Assembly (NCBI GenBank): GCA_013334245.1
Contig: JAAXXZ010000007.1
Coordinates: forward strand, 1 to 53,134
Direction of reading: 5' to 3'
DNA: 53,134 nucleotides
From: Candidatus Moraniibacteriota bacterium
GTDB taxonomy: Bacteria; Patescibacteriota; Minisyncoccia; Moranbacterales; UBA1568
The notes beneath the pieces were generated by a model. That model did no database searches, had not been told where the DNA came from, and saw only the letters and a program-made list of their open reading frames with translations. Position 1 is the stretch's first letter. Every line of letters starts with the position of its first letter. The position numbers were made by a program, and so were the translations under genes. This document shows positions 25,784 through 33,882 of the stretch, one piece after another.

Positions 25784-26668
25784 TCACTTTCTCGCAAACA
25801 CCAAAAGCGCGATTCCAACGAGAGAGAAAAGAAACCCCAACGATATCTTCACGTAGTGTTTTCTAATATCGATTTCCTTAAAAACGAAGAGTCCTATGGA
25901 AATCGTCCATATCGCGTTCAATTGGATGATCGTGAAGCCGATCGAGGCCGGGATATATTTGTACGATTCCAGCATGAAATAGCTCGCCCCCAAATAGAGC
26001 AGTCCGGCAACCAGTCCGAGGGAAACATTCCTTCTGTCGACTTCCTTGATGCCTTTGGACAAGCTCTTATGAAAAAATACGTACGCGGACAGGCTCGACA
26101 GCATCGCGAAGCTCCAGACGACCTGCTGCGAGTAGACCCCCACATTCGTCGTGACATACTTGTTTATGACTGCAACCGACCCGAATGCCACACCGGAAGC
26201 GGCCGCCATACATATCCCCCTGACATTCCGTCTCGCCTCCTCCTTCGAGTCCGAGACGCTGAAGAATGCGGCGGAAACAAACACAGCCAGTCCTGCAAGA
26301 ACGGCAAAGAACGGATCCGCCTTGGCATATTCTCCCAGCATAACCAGACTCAGGATCACACCGACCGGCCCCTGTAGATTCTTCCATTGGTTGGACCGGG
26401 CGAGTCCGACGGCATCAATCGACCGGATGAACGTGACAAATCCGGCCGCCCAAATGACCCCCGCTAAAGCCGCCCACAACAATGCGAAGGACCAGACTTC
26501 ATGGAATCCCAAAAGGTATTGAGCTAGATACATCGCCAGCGAGCCGAGAAAAAATCCGACGCTCATGAACAGGCTGAAATACGCCGGAGGCTGTGTCGAC
26601 AGTTTTCTTGGAACGACGTATAGACTCAAAAATATCGAGCTGAGTACCGCAAACACGTATCCGATCAT
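25784..26668 (-). CDS. DMT-superfamily transporter (GRP/RhaT-like), 10 membrane spans
   Basis: 294 residues with about ten hydrophobic segments in two five-span halves, the second starting near residue 150 (VRGICMAAASGVAFGSVAV...). The early SLYVVPRKLS and the NQWKNLQGPVGVILSLVMLGE segment between spans 4 and 5 are characteristic of the GRP/RhaT branch of drug/metabolite transporters, which carry sugars or related small molecules with a cation. The substrate cannot be told. It is the last gene of a three-gene unit, 43 nt after the HD-domain gene, and ends before a strong terminator. Confidence 0.85.
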   Translation of the reverse strand: MIGYVFAVLSSIFLSLYVVPRKLSTQPPAYFSLFMSVGFFLGSLAMYLAQYLLGFHEVWSFALLWAALAGVIWAAGFVTFIRSIDAVGLARSNQWKNLQGPVGVILSLVMLGEYAKADPFFAVLAGLAVFVSAAFFSVSDSKEEARRNVRGICMAAASGVAFGSVAVINKYVTTNVGVYSQQVVWSFAMLSSLSAYVFFHKSLSKGIKEVDRRNVSLGLVAGLLYLGASYFMLESYKYIPASIGFTIIQLNAIWTISIGLFVFKEIDIRKHYVKISLGFLFSLVGIALLVFARK

Positions 26669-26711
26669 GATAATGAATTGCCTTATTTACAACGCTATCG
26701 CGATAGGAAGT

Positions 26712-27296
26712 TCAAAGATCCGCGAACAGTCCCCTCACCCGTTCATAATCCGGTCGGACTTGCTCGCGGACATCGTCGAAGAATATCTTGTCATGGAAAT
26801 CGCGCTCAATCTTCGGAAGCGCCCAAGCAGATATCTTCTCATTCGTCGCACCGGCGGTTTTCTTTGCTTCCATGGCGTGATCATAGAAGTCGGTCGACAG
26901 GTGCGCGATCGCGTCGGCCGTCGCCATGATCTTTCCCTCGAACGACGCCGGCACATGCCCGTCACGACACCCGTTATATCGGATCGTATCCTTGATGTCC
27001 TCGATCTCAGCCTCCGAAAACGCGGTTTCTCTCAGTAAATCTTCGGCGATTTCCACGCTCCGCTCCAGATGCCTCGGATCGAACCGGCTCATCTCTGAAT
27101 CGGCGATGTCGTGCAATATGGCGGCCGCGACAGCACAGTCCCCGGGGACCCCGTGAATCTTCGACAGCCGCTCGGCATGATCGGCCACGACAAACACGTG
27201 GTACGTGTACAGCCAATCAGCCCACTCGTCACGGTCCGGATGTTTGGCCTCGTACCGTTCCCTGGTTTTTTGTTCCAGCAATTCGATCCTGTTCAT
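26712..27296 (-). CDS. HD-domain phosphohydrolase
   Basis: 194 residues. The order H (TYHVFVVADHAERL, residues 33 and 40), HD (AILHDIADSE, 62-63) and a later Asp (MATADAIAHLSTD) is the metal-binding signature of HD-superfamily hydrolases, which cleave phosphoester bonds in nucleotides or related molecules. It is shorter than RelA/SpoT or dGTPase proteins and lacks their extra domains; it resembles the single-domain YedJ/uncharacterised HD group. Its ATG overlaps the stop of the GNAT gene (ATGA, 27293-27296), so the two are translationally coupled. Confidence 0.85.
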   Translation of the reverse strand: MNRIELLEQKTRERYEAKHPDRDEWADWLYTYHVFVVADHAERLSKIHGVPGDCAVAAAILHDIADSEMSRFDPRHLERSVEIAEDLLRETAFSEAEIEDIKDTIRYNGCRDGHVPASFEGKIMATADAIAHLSTDFYDHAMEAKKTAGATNEKISAWALPKIERDFHDKIFFDDVREQVRPDYERVRGLFADL

Positions 27297-27760
27297 AACG
27301 TCAGCTTCTTACAGAGCCAGACCTTGGCATCACTGTGAGAAAAATAATGATCGATTTTCCCAACGGTTTCGAATCCGTGTTTCTTGTAGAAGTTGATCGC
27401 TTTCTGATTGTCGGTGAACACGCAGAGGAGTTCCACGTTCTTCTTCCGACAAATCGCTTCCAGGTTTTCCAGCATCATCGTCCCGTATCCCGATCGTTGC
27501 CGCTTGGGGGTGACCGCCAGATAGTCCAGCCAGCGGACCGTCTTCGGATCCTCATAATCCTGATACAGACCGGAAACACCTATGATCTTTCCGTTATCGG
27601 ACAAGACATGATACTCCGGCTTCAGGACGTGCCTCAATTTCTGGAGGGATAGCTCCATGAGCCACTTCGCCTCGTCCCGGTTGCATGCGGCCCGGGTCTC
27701 CACGACTATTTTCAGGCAATCCGAAATATCTTCCGCCTTCAGTTTCTGGATTTTCAGCAT
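27293..27760 (-). CDS. GNAT-family N-acetyltransferase
   Basis: 155 residues of standard GNAT length and order: beta strand with LKIVVETRAACNRDEA at the front, the acetyl-CoA pyrophosphate loop (VTPKRQRSGYGTMML, about 88-102), and the C-terminal NQKAINFYKKHGFETVG motif. It moves an acetyl group from acetyl-CoA to an amine; substrate unknown. First gene of the GNAT-HD-DMT unit, with a leader of about 20 nt. Confidence 0.9.
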   Translation of the reverse strand: MLKIQKLKAEDISDCLKIVVETRAACNRDEAKWLMELSLQKLRHVLKPEYHVLSDNGKIIGVSGLYQDYEDPKTVRWLDYLAVTPKRQRSGYGTMMLENLEAICRKKNVELLCVFTDNQKAINFYKKHGFETVGKIDHYFSHSDAKVWLCKKLTL

Positions 27761-27786
27761 ATATACAGTTCAAAATGTATTTCTAC

Positions 27787-27795
27787 AGTATATCA
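27787..27795 (-). promoter_or_regulatory. Extended -10 promoter of the GNAT-HD-DMT operon
   Basis: Minus-strand TGA-TATACT, expected start near 27780. Confidence 0.65.
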
Positions 27796-27859
27796 CGGGA
27801 GAATTCCCCTTTCGGACACGCGAAACGCGATACTACTACCCTCAATATTCCTCTTGCAA

Positions 27860-28185
27860 TTCGTCCTCGACGCCTGCCGGCGCCTCGTAGCCCAGGCAGC
27901 GCTGAATGATCCGGTCCTTACGTAACGGGAATTCCGTGTCGTTCCGGCCAGAAACCATGACTTCCTCTTGTAGAGACGCCCCGTCGGGGCGTCTCTACTG
28001 GGGTCTATTGATTTCCATATTCGGTTTTATGTAACGGGAATTCCGCGTCGATTGCTCGTCGACACTCGCTCGCTCCTTGTCCGCGGTGACGCTAAATGCT
28101 CCTTTGGTCGCATTCATCGACGCTCTCCTGCACTGCCTTTCTACTGAAAAGCAGTTTGTTTCGCTTTCACCGGTTCGATTCCCGT
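27860..28185 (-). pseudogene. Region of tRNA-Gly 3'-end fragments and palindromes downstream of tRNA-Gly(CCC)
   Basis: This 325-bp gap has no protein gene. It holds a segment (27860-27916) nearly the same as 34659-34721 beside tRNA-Gly(TCC). Two copies of a broken T-arm, reading on the minus strand ACACGGAATTCCCGTTAC (about 27927-27944) and CGCGGAATTCCCGTTAC (about 28031-28047), match the real tRNA (ACACGG-GTTCG-ATTCCCGTTAC) with the T-loop deleted. An inverted copy of the T-arm (GGTTCGATTCCCGTACTACC, 28172-28191) lies next to the terminator hairpin. See findings. Confidence 0.6.
27970..27998. repeat. REP-like palindrome GTAGAGACGCCCC/GGGGCGTCTCTAC
   Basis: Perfect 13-bp inverted repeat with a GTC loop. 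Palindromes beginning GTAGAGACG and ending CGTCTCTAC are, to my recollection, a common dispersed repeat type in several bacterial phyla; whether this one belongs to a family in this genome cannot be seen from one copy. Confidence 0.7.
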
Positions 28186-28193
28186 ACTACCCT

Positions 28194-28233
28194 AGAAATC
28201 AAAAAGATCACCATCTGGTGACCTTTTTGATTT
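28194..28233 (-). terminator. Terminator of tRNA-Gly(CCC)
   Basis: 17-bp stem (AAATCAAAAAGATCACC with its complement, one G-U) around a 4-nt loop, starting 5 nt after the tRNA 3' end on the minus strand and T-rich in its second arm. Confidence 0.85.
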
Positions 28234-28237
28234 CTTG

Positions 28238-28308
28238 AGCGGGTAACGGGAATCGAACCCGTGTCCCTAGCTTGGGAAGCTAGTGTACTACCATTGTACT
28301 ATACCCGC
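28238..28308 (-). tRNA. tRNA-Gly (anticodon CCC)
   Basis: 71-nt cloverleaf on the minus strand: acceptor GCGGGTA/TACCCGC, anticodon stem CTAGC/GCTAG closing loop TTCCCAA (anticodon CCC, reads GGG), T-arm CGGG-TTCGATT-CCCG, discriminator T read as the base before an unencoded CCA. A damaged second copy lies 80 nt upstream. Confidence 0.95.
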
Positions 28309-28323
28309 CTTATTGAAGCGTCT

Positions 28324-28470
28324 GGGAATCGTCCGGCATACGCTACACCACTCGCTCTCCTCGTGGCGTACCCTTTGCATGCCGGGGCGAACCCGTGTCC
28401 ATAGCTTGGCAACGTCGCTCGTGAGCGACGTGCCGAGGGAAGCTAGTGTACTACCAACCACTATACCCGC
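28324..28470 (-). pseudogene. Broken tRNA-Gly(CCC) copy with inserts in the anticodon loop and T-loop
   Basis: Read on the minus strand, 28470-28437 is the tRNA 5' part through the anticodon CCC. A 29-nt hairpin (28408-28436) is inserted directly after the anticodon. The T-arm follows to GGGTTCG (28389-28395). A 56-nt hairpin-forming insert (28332-28387) splits the T-loop, then CGATTCCC (28324-28331) completes the T-stem. The 3' acceptor strand is missing, so it cannot be a working tRNA. Confidence 0.85.
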
Positions 28471-28480
28471 CTTCGCTCCG

Positions 28481-28600
28481 CTTCGGCGTGGCAAGCCCGC
28501 CCTGTCACTGCTTCGGCGTGGCTCGGTCCACCTTTCATCAGGACTTCGGCGTAGCGCGCCCGCCTTGATACTTCTTCGGCGAGGCTCTACCGGCTATATT
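28481..28600. repeat. Four direct repeats CTTCGGCGTGGC at 30-33 bp spacing
   Basis: Copies start at 28481, 28511, 28544 and 28574 (consensus CTTCGGCGTGGC, then about 5 nt, then CCCGCC-like). Next to the broken tRNA-Gly copy. The rest of 28600-28728 shows a palindrome CGCTCGAGAGCG (28620-28631) and no gene. Confidence 0.7.
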
Positions 28601-28728
28601 GCGTTGTGACTTGTCACATCGCTCGAGAGCGACCGTGACTGCAACATTGTAGCACGGGAATACGTATTGTAAAGGGCGGAGATGAGCGGAATAGGGCGAA
28701 ACGGCGCCTTTCCAAACGCATTTTCGCA

Positions 28729-28737
28729 TGATACACT
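28729..28737 (+). promoter_or_regulatory. Extended -10 promoter of the DUF4012 gene
   Basis: TGA-TACACT, 30 nt before the start codon; expected leader about 24 nt. Confidence 0.55.
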
Positions 28738-28767
28738 TTCATCATAATATCGATTTCGAAAATATAC

Positions 28768-30189
28768 ATGAATCCGTTTTTCACGCGCGGACGCGTCATT
28801 GCGATGATTGCCGCCGTCCTCGTGGTCATTGGAGGATTTTTTCTGTATTCGTTCGCGAAAAGCCATAAGCAGGAATTCGCCGTCGGCGGCCTCGCTCTCT
28901 TCGCAAAAGTGACCAAGCTGCTTCCGATTGAGGCGGACACCAAAAAGGAGATTGAGACCGTGAATTCACTCGTCTCGACCTTCACTAAGACGGACGGGGT
29001 TACGCACACGTTCCTTGTCATGCTCCAAAACAACTACGAGCTTCGGCCTGGTGGCGGATTTCTCGGACAGTACGCGATACTTAAGACGAAAGATGGGAAG
29101 ATTGTCTCGTTTTCCGTCGAGGACGCCAATTTGCTCGACCAGCGGATCGAGGCGAAGATTACCCCGCCCTATCCCCTCACCCGCTACATGCAGATAAAGA
29201 AATGGAAGTTCCGCGATTCGAACTGGAGCCCGAGCTTTCCGGAAAACGTCGCCAAGGCTGAATACTTCTACCGACTCGGCGGAGGCGGGGAGAAATTCGA
29301 GGGAGCCATCGCGGTCAACGCGGACGTATTGAACCGCATACTCAGTATCACCGGACCGATCACGATCTCCGGCTACGGTACGTACACGAGTGAGAACGCC
29401 GCGATCGAGCTTGAAGAGGATGTCGAAAAAGCCTATCTTGGCGAAGACGTTCCCGCAGAAACGAAACAAGCTCGCAAAAACGTCATGAAACGTCTCGCCG
29501 CGGAGATCGTCTCACATATCTCCAGCCTCGGCGATCTACGGAAGCTCTCCGACCTCGGACTCGAGGAACTACGGAACAAAAACGTGCAGCTCAACTTCAA
29601 AGACGCATCACTCCAAAAACTCGTCGCGGACGTGCACTGGGACGGGACAGTCGCGACCGACTGGGGATCGGACAAAGACTATCTCATGGTCGTCGATGCC
29701 AATGTCGGCGCGCTGAAGAGCGACTTCTACGTGAAACGCTCTCTCGACTATGTCGTCGACTTTACTCAGGACAAACCGACTGCGACCGTGACCTATACGT
29801 ATGACCATACCGCGACGCGCGGCGACTGGCGGACAAGCGATTACCACACGTACGCACGGGTGATCGTCCCGAAAGGATCGACGTACATCGACGGGACGCG
29901 CGTAAAGACCGGCGGGGTCTCGACAGTGGAGTCGGCCGACTGGAACAAGACCGTCTTCGGGTACAAGGTGGATGCTCTTATAGGCACCACTCTCCCGACA
30001 GGCATCAGTTATACGCTCCCGCCGAGCGTCACTGCTGACCACTACGAGCTCCTTATCCAAAAGCAGTCCGGCACCGGTACCATCCCCGTCAAGGTGACTG
30101 TCCGAACTGCTGAAAAGGAATACGTCCAGACCGCCGACCTCAAAAAAGATCTCCGACTCTCCTTTCAGACGACCGAAGAGAAGCAATAG
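28768..30189 (+). CDS. DUF4012 membrane-anchored extracellular protein
   Basis: 473 residues. One N-terminal membrane span (about 12-30, with the basic residues on the inside) leaves the rest outside the cell. The stretch LVMLQNNYELRPGGGFLGQY at about residues 85-104 is the signature of DUF4012, a family abundant in Patescibacteria and Gram-positives with unknown biochemistry. A helical region (YRLGGGGEKFEGAIAVNADV...) follows, and the last 150 residues form beta-rich domains (DKPTATVTYTYDHTATRGDW...). The family shares a distant look with LytR-type surface proteins but I see no catalytic residues I can name. Single gene with its own promoter. Confidence 0.9.
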   Translation: MNPFFTRGRVIAMIAAVLVVIGGFFLYSFAKSHKQEFAVGGLALFAKVTKLLPIEADTKKEIETVNSLVSTFTKTDGVTHTFLVMLQNNYELRPGGGFLGQYAILKTKDGKIVSFSVEDANLLDQRIEAKITPPYPLTRYMQIKKWKFRDSNWSPSFPENVAKAEYFYRLGGGGEKFEGAIAVNADVLNRILSITGPITISGYGTYTSENAAIELEEDVEKAYLGEDVPAETKQARKNVMKRLAAEIVSHISSLGDLRKLSDLGLEELRNKNVQLNFKDASLQKLVADVHWDGTVATDWGSDKDYLMVVDANVGALKSDFYVKRSLDYVVDFTQDKPTATVTYTYDHTATRGDWRTSDYHTYARVIVPKGSTYIDGTRVKTGGVSTVESADWNKTVFGYKVDALIGTTLPTGISYTLPPSVTADHYELLIQKQSGTGTIPVKVTVRTAEKEYVQTADLKKDLRLSFQTTEEKQ

Positions 30190-30247
30190 CCGACAGAACC
30201 AGGCGACACACAGATGTTGGCTCGTCGGAAACTATCCGGTTGGCCGG

Positions 30248-30276
30248 TTGATACTTCTCACAATGAGTGCTAGGCT
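30248..30276 (+). promoter_or_regulatory. Promoter of DUF523-thrS
   Basis: TTGATA (30248-30253), 17-nt spacer, TAGGCT (30271-30276) preceded by TGC. The longer open frame begins with the -35 TTG itself, so the downstream ATG at 30296 is the true start. Confidence 0.7.
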
Positions 30277-30295
30277 CAAAATATCTCAGAAACCT

Positions 30296-30709
30296 ATGAA
30301 GATTGTCAGTGCCTGCCTCGCGGGCGTGAAATGCCGGTGGGATGGCGAGGCACGGCCGTGCAAAAAGGTCATCGAACTGGTTCGAAATGGAGGAGCGATT
30401 CCCATCTGTCCGGAACAGCTCGGCGGATTGGAGACGCCCCGGATCCCCGCTGAGCGTGTCAACACTCGTGTCCTCCGAAAAAACGGGCAGGACGTGACCG
30501 AGCAGTTCGTAAAAGGCGCACGCGAAGCATTGCATATTGCCGTAACTGCCGGATGCAAGGAAGCCATTCTCAAAGCAAACTCCCCGTCCTGTGGATTCGG
30601 AAAAACCTACGATGGAACCTTTTCGGGAACACTGACCGAAAAGGATGGCGTGACGGGAGAACTTTTCAGGAAGAATGGGATAACGGTCATAACCGAAGAA
30701 GATTTATGA
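30296..30709 (+). CDS. DUF523 protein (YbbK-like)
   Basis: 137 residues, full length for the small DUF523 family. Family landmarks: the start MKIVSACLAGVKCRWDG with two Cys, then IPICPEQLGGLETPR, and KANSPSCGFG; these conserved Cys suggest a thiol or metal role, but the function of the family is not established. The stop overlaps the start of thrS (ATGA, 30706-30709), so the pair is translationally coupled, which hints at a link with translation or at simple genome compaction. Confidence 0.9.
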   Translation: MKIVSACLAGVKCRWDGEARPCKKVIELVRNGGAIPICPEQLGGLETPRIPAERVNTRVLRKNGQDVTEQFVKGAREALHIAVTAGCKEAILKANSPSCGFGKTYDGTFSGTLTEKDGVTGELFRKNGITVITEEDL

Positions 30710-32451
30710 AAAAACATGACATAGAAGTGATCCGACACTCCCTTGCGCACATTCTGGCGATGGCGATACTCAAGCACGACCCGGAAGCGGTCCTCGGAAC
30801 CGGTCCGGCGACCGATGATGGCTTCTTTTACGACATCCTGTTCTCCGAGGGCAAGGGCGTCTCACCCGAGGATTTCAAGTCGATTACCGACGATATGCGG
30901 GCGATCGTGAAAAAAAACCTCCCTTTCGTCAAAAGGACGCTCTCCCCGGACGAAGCTCGCGAACTCTTCAGGAACAACCCGTTCAAGCTCGAGATCATCA
31001 GTGAAGCGGAATCCCGCGGCGAGGAAATCACCGTCTTCGAAACAGGCGACTTCGTCGACCTCTGCGCCGGACCGCACGTCGAAAACACCGGCGATATCGA
31101 CCTTCTCTCCTTCTCGCTCAAGGGACTCGCCGGTGCGTACTGGCGTGGTAATGAGAACAATCCGATGCTCGTCCGTATCTCAGGATTCGCCTTCGAAAAT
31201 AAGGCTGCTCTCGTCGCGCACCTCGCCCTACTCGAGGAAGCGCAAAAACGAGACCACCGCAAGCTTGGCAAGGAACTCAAACTCTTCACCGCTTCATCGC
31301 TCGTCGGCGCAGGGCTACCGCTCCTGCAACCCAAAGGCATGATTATTCGACAGAAAATCGAAGAGCTTCTTTGGAAGCTTCATGAAGACAAGGGGTACTC
31401 TCGCGTCTGGACCCCGCACATCGCCAAGGAAGAACTCTATATCACATCCGGGCACGCGGCCAAATTCGGCGACGAACTGTTCCGCGTCTCAGGCAAGGAC
31501 GAAAGGTTCATCATGAAGCCGATGAACTGTCCGCACCACATGCAAATTTTTGCAGACAACCAATTCTCCTACCGCGACATGCCGGTACGATATTTCGAAC
31601 CAGCCACCGTCTACCGCGACGAAAAGTCCGGCCAACTCGGAGGACTCACCCGTGTCAGAGCCATCACCCAAGACGACGGTCATCTTTTCTGCCGCGTCTC
31701 GCAGATCAGGGAGGAGGTCTCGACCATCGTTTCGATCATCCGGGAATTCTACACGATCTTCGGCCTCATGGACGGATACTGGGTCTCGCTTTCCGTCCGC
31801 GGCGAAGACAGAGAAAAATACCTCGGCGGAGATGAGGCATGGGACGCGGCCGAGGACGCGCTCGAGGAAGCCGCAAGGAAAAACGACCTCAACTATCGTC
31901 GGGTCGAGGGCGAGGCCGCCTTCTACGGGCCAAAACTCGATTTCATGTTCAAGGACGCCATCGGCAGGGAATGGCAGCTCGCCACCATTCAATGCGACTT
32001 CAACCTTCCCGAACGGTTTAATCTTTCGTTCACGAACGAGGAAGGAGCCTCTGAACGCCCGGTCGTCATCCATCGCGCCATTTCCGGCTCGCTCGAACGG
32101 TTCATGGGCATCATTATCGAGCACTATGCCGGCGCGTTCCCCTTCTGGCTCGCACCGGTCCAGGTGCACGTGCTCCCGATCGGCGAATCGCATCAGGAAT
32201 ACGCTGTGGAAGTCGCGAACCTGCTCAGGAAATCCGGAATACGGGTCGAGCTGCACTCGGAAAACGAATCCCTCGGAAAGCGCATCCGCAATGCCAAAGT
32301 CGAAAAGATCCCGTACTACATCGTGCTCGGCGATGCGGAAGTCGCGAATCGAACCATCACCCTCGAAAGCCGTGCCGATGGAAAAATCGGCGAGCTGTCC
32401 CACGACGATATCCTCGCCCGATTCAACAAGGAGAATATCCCGGGCGCCTAG
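30706..32451 (+). CDS. thrS: Threonyl-tRNA synthetase lacking the TGS domain
   Basis: 581 residues, against about 640 in most bacteria. It charges tRNA-Thr. The protein starts directly at the editing domain: RHSLAH near the N-terminus and CAGPHV carry the metal-binding His and Cys that clear mischarged serine. The class II catalytic core follows with motif 2 (YRDEKSGQLGGLTRVRAITQDDGH) and the zinc ligands in MNCPHHMQI; motif 3 is HRAISGSLERFMGIIIEH. The anticodon-binding domain (VQVHVLPIGESHQEYAVEVA...) closes it. The N-terminal TGS domain is absent: the chosen ATG is the only one that fits the coupled start, and the upstream frame overlaps DUF523. Confidence 0.96.
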   Translation: MKKHDIEVIRHSLAHILAMAILKHDPEAVLGTGPATDDGFFYDILFSEGKGVSPEDFKSITDDMRAIVKKNLPFVKRTLSPDEARELFRNNPFKLEIISEAESRGEEITVFETGDFVDLCAGPHVENTGDIDLLSFSLKGLAGAYWRGNENNPMLVRISGFAFENKAALVAHLALLEEAQKRDHRKLGKELKLFTASSLVGAGLPLLQPKGMIIRQKIEELLWKLHEDKGYSRVWTPHIAKEELYITSGHAAKFGDELFRVSGKDERFIMKPMNCPHHMQIFADNQFSYRDMPVRYFEPATVYRDEKSGQLGGLTRVRAITQDDGHLFCRVSQIREEVSTIVSIIREFYTIFGLMDGYWVSLSVRGEDREKYLGGDEAWDAAEDALEEAARKNDLNYRRVEGEAAFYGPKLDFMFKDAIGREWQLATIQCDFNLPERFNLSFTNEEGASERPVVIHRAISGSLERFMGIIIEHYAGAFPFWLAPVQVHVLPIGESHQEYAVEVANLLRKSGIRVELHSENESLGKRIRNAKVEKIPYYIVLGDAEVANRTITLESRADGKIGELSHDDILARFNKENIPGA

Positions 32452-32470
32452 CCAGTCTTTCGGTTATATC

Positions 32471-32510
32471 AAAAAACCACCCCGCACCGTACGGAGCAGG
32501 GTGGTTTTTT
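32471..32510. terminator. Bidirectional terminator between thrS and the transglycosylase-like gene
   Basis: 12-bp stem AAAAAACCACCC/GGGTGGTTTTTT with an inner GC-rich part. Its sequence is very close to the terminator at 53101-53134. Confidence 0.9.
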
Positions 32511-32550
32511 CTCGGCGACTTTTCCTTTTTTCAGCATCTGAATCCGCTCT

Positions 32551-32578
32551 TCTGTTCCCTGTTATCTGTTACCTGTGT
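32551..32578. repeat. Heptad array of CCTGTTA type
   Basis: Units TCTGTTC, CCTGTTA, TCTGTTA, CCTGTGT. It overlaps the stop codon and last codons of the gene at 32562-33746. Confidence 0.75.
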
Positions 32579-33746
32579 TTGTCACATACGGGAACGCGTC
32601 AAGAAGCTCGCCAGAATAATAGAACTCGTACCCAAGCGAACCGAAACTATACTCGGCATCACCGACCCTGATACCGCTTCCACCGACTTTCGGGTCCGCA
32701 TTCGGCTTCGATTGCGGGAAGCCTACATTGAAGAGCGTCGTCGCTATTTCCGGTCGGTATTTGATATCGTATCCGGCATGTTCCCATTGCGAGAGCATCT
32801 GCCGGAGATACAGTCCTCCGTAGAGGTACGAGTAGTAATGGTCCCCATCCTCTGTCAGCCGCTTATACCGTACTGTCGCGACATCCGCCCCACGAGGGTA
32901 GTCCAGAACATGTTCAAGTCCTGCTCCCAGGTAATACGGCGACGAACGGTCCGCGAGATGCTCCTCGGTCGCTATCGCCGTCACCTCCTTGACGCCCATC
33001 ACTCCGAGCGAGATCTTGTTCGCGTTTCCGAGTATTTTCAGGGGCTCGAACACCTTCTTGAACAGCTCGCGCTGCGAATGAAACAATCTGACCTGCTCCA
33101 CGATCGCACACGAGACCAGAAGCCGCGGTTCCACCCCGGAAACAGTCGCCGCCCGTTCGATCGAGTCCTTATCCTTCACGATAGCGGAGCGGATTGCGGC
33201 CCACTCCTCATCGTTCATCCACGGAAAAAGATTCGCTCCGGAAGTGGAATCGAAAGCCGAGTTGAGAGCCGACTCATCCATGGTCGATACGGACGCCGTC
33301 CGGCATTCTTGAAAGGGGTCCCTATGACCGCCTCCCTCGAGTCGGAGTTTCGCAGCAAGTAGCATCTTCGCCACGAGCACGTCCGACCCGGTCGAGGTCA
33401 TGACCGAGGCGATCCCTTTCGCGTTCACGGGCGCATAGCGACCGACGACGGCAATCGAGCAGATATTTTCCGCCCGAACCCGTCGTGCGCGGGACAGATC
33501 GGCTAATTTTCGATCAAGCTCACCGAACGAGCCGAAATCCGTATCCGCGGGATCGGAAGCGGATGCGGACTTCTCGGTTTCGATACCGAGAACGGCCTTG
33601 TCGTACTCCGCCGTTTTCGGATCGATCATACCCTTTACGTCCGTCAGGTGGAATCTGACCGCAAAAAAACCGCCGACCAGGACGACTCCCACGACGGCGA
33701 ACATATGTACCAGGACGGCATAAAAAAAGAAGAATCCGCGGCGCAT
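32562..33746 (-). CDS. Membrane-anchored lytic-transglycosylase-like protein
   Basis: 394 residues with one N-terminal membrane span (about 8-30). Residues 185-345 look like a lysozyme-type fold: VEPRLLVSCAIVEQVRLF holds a candidate catalytic Glu, then ISLGVMGVKEVTAIATEEHL, a helix YSYLYGGLYLRQMLSQWEHA, and RPEIATTLFNVGFPQSKPNA, which resembles the ExxT(L)YN(I/V)G motif of transglycosylase-like enzymes. Such an enzyme would cut glycan strands outside the membrane and complement the amidase at 15536-16297. The assignment rests on motif order only. The last residues (VTNTGNR) are encoded by a heptad array, so the true C-terminus may have been changed by the repeat. Leader about 23 nt. Confidence 0.6.
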   Translation of the reverse strand: MRRGFFFFYAVLVHMFAVVGVVLVGGFFAVRFHLTDVKGMIDPKTAEYDKAVLGIETEKSASASDPADTDFGSFGELDRKLADLSRARRVRAENICSIAVVGRYAPVNAKGIASVMTSTGSDVLVAKMLLAAKLRLEGGGHRDPFQECRTASVSTMDESALNSAFDSTSGANLFPWMNDEEWAAIRSAIVKDKDSIERAATVSGVEPRLLVSCAIVEQVRLFHSQRELFKKVFEPLKILGNANKISLGVMGVKEVTAIATEEHLADRSSPYYLGAGLEHVLDYPRGADVATVRYKRLTEDGDHYYSYLYGGLYLRQMLSQWEHAGYDIKYRPEIATTLFNVGFPQSKPNADPKVGGSGIRVGDAEYSFGSLGYEFYYSGELLDAFPYVTNTGNR

Positions 33747-33775
33747 CGATAGGAATGACGGTTCGTTACGATTTC

Positions 33776-33784
33776 AGTATATCA
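33776..33784 (-). promoter_or_regulatory. Extended -10 promoter of the transglycosylase-like gene
   Basis: Minus-strand TGA-TATACT, start expected near 33769. Confidence 0.65.
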
Positions 33785-33837
33785 TGGGACCCGCATCGGG
33801 GAGCAGTGAACGGGCGACTGCTTATCATATGAAATGA

Positions 33838-33867
33838 AAACCGGCCCGGAATATTCCAGGCCGGTTA
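33838..33867 (-). terminator. Terminator of the FKBP gene
   Basis: Stem AACCGGCC/GGCCGGTT on the minus strand with a 12-nt loop, 15 nt past the stop; moderate T content after it. Confidence 0.65.
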
Positions 33868-33882
33868 CGGGACATGATGATC

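Noticed and set aside
28408-28436. A self-splicing or archaeal-type intron in tRNA-Gly
   Set aside because: 29 nt is too short for a group I intron, the bulge-helix-bulge type is archaeal, and the copy lacks its 3' end anyway.
28481-28600. CRISPR array (four repeats at 30-33 bp spacing)
   Set aside because: Repeats are only 12 nt and degenerate, the spacers of about 18-21 nt are too short, and no cas genes are present.
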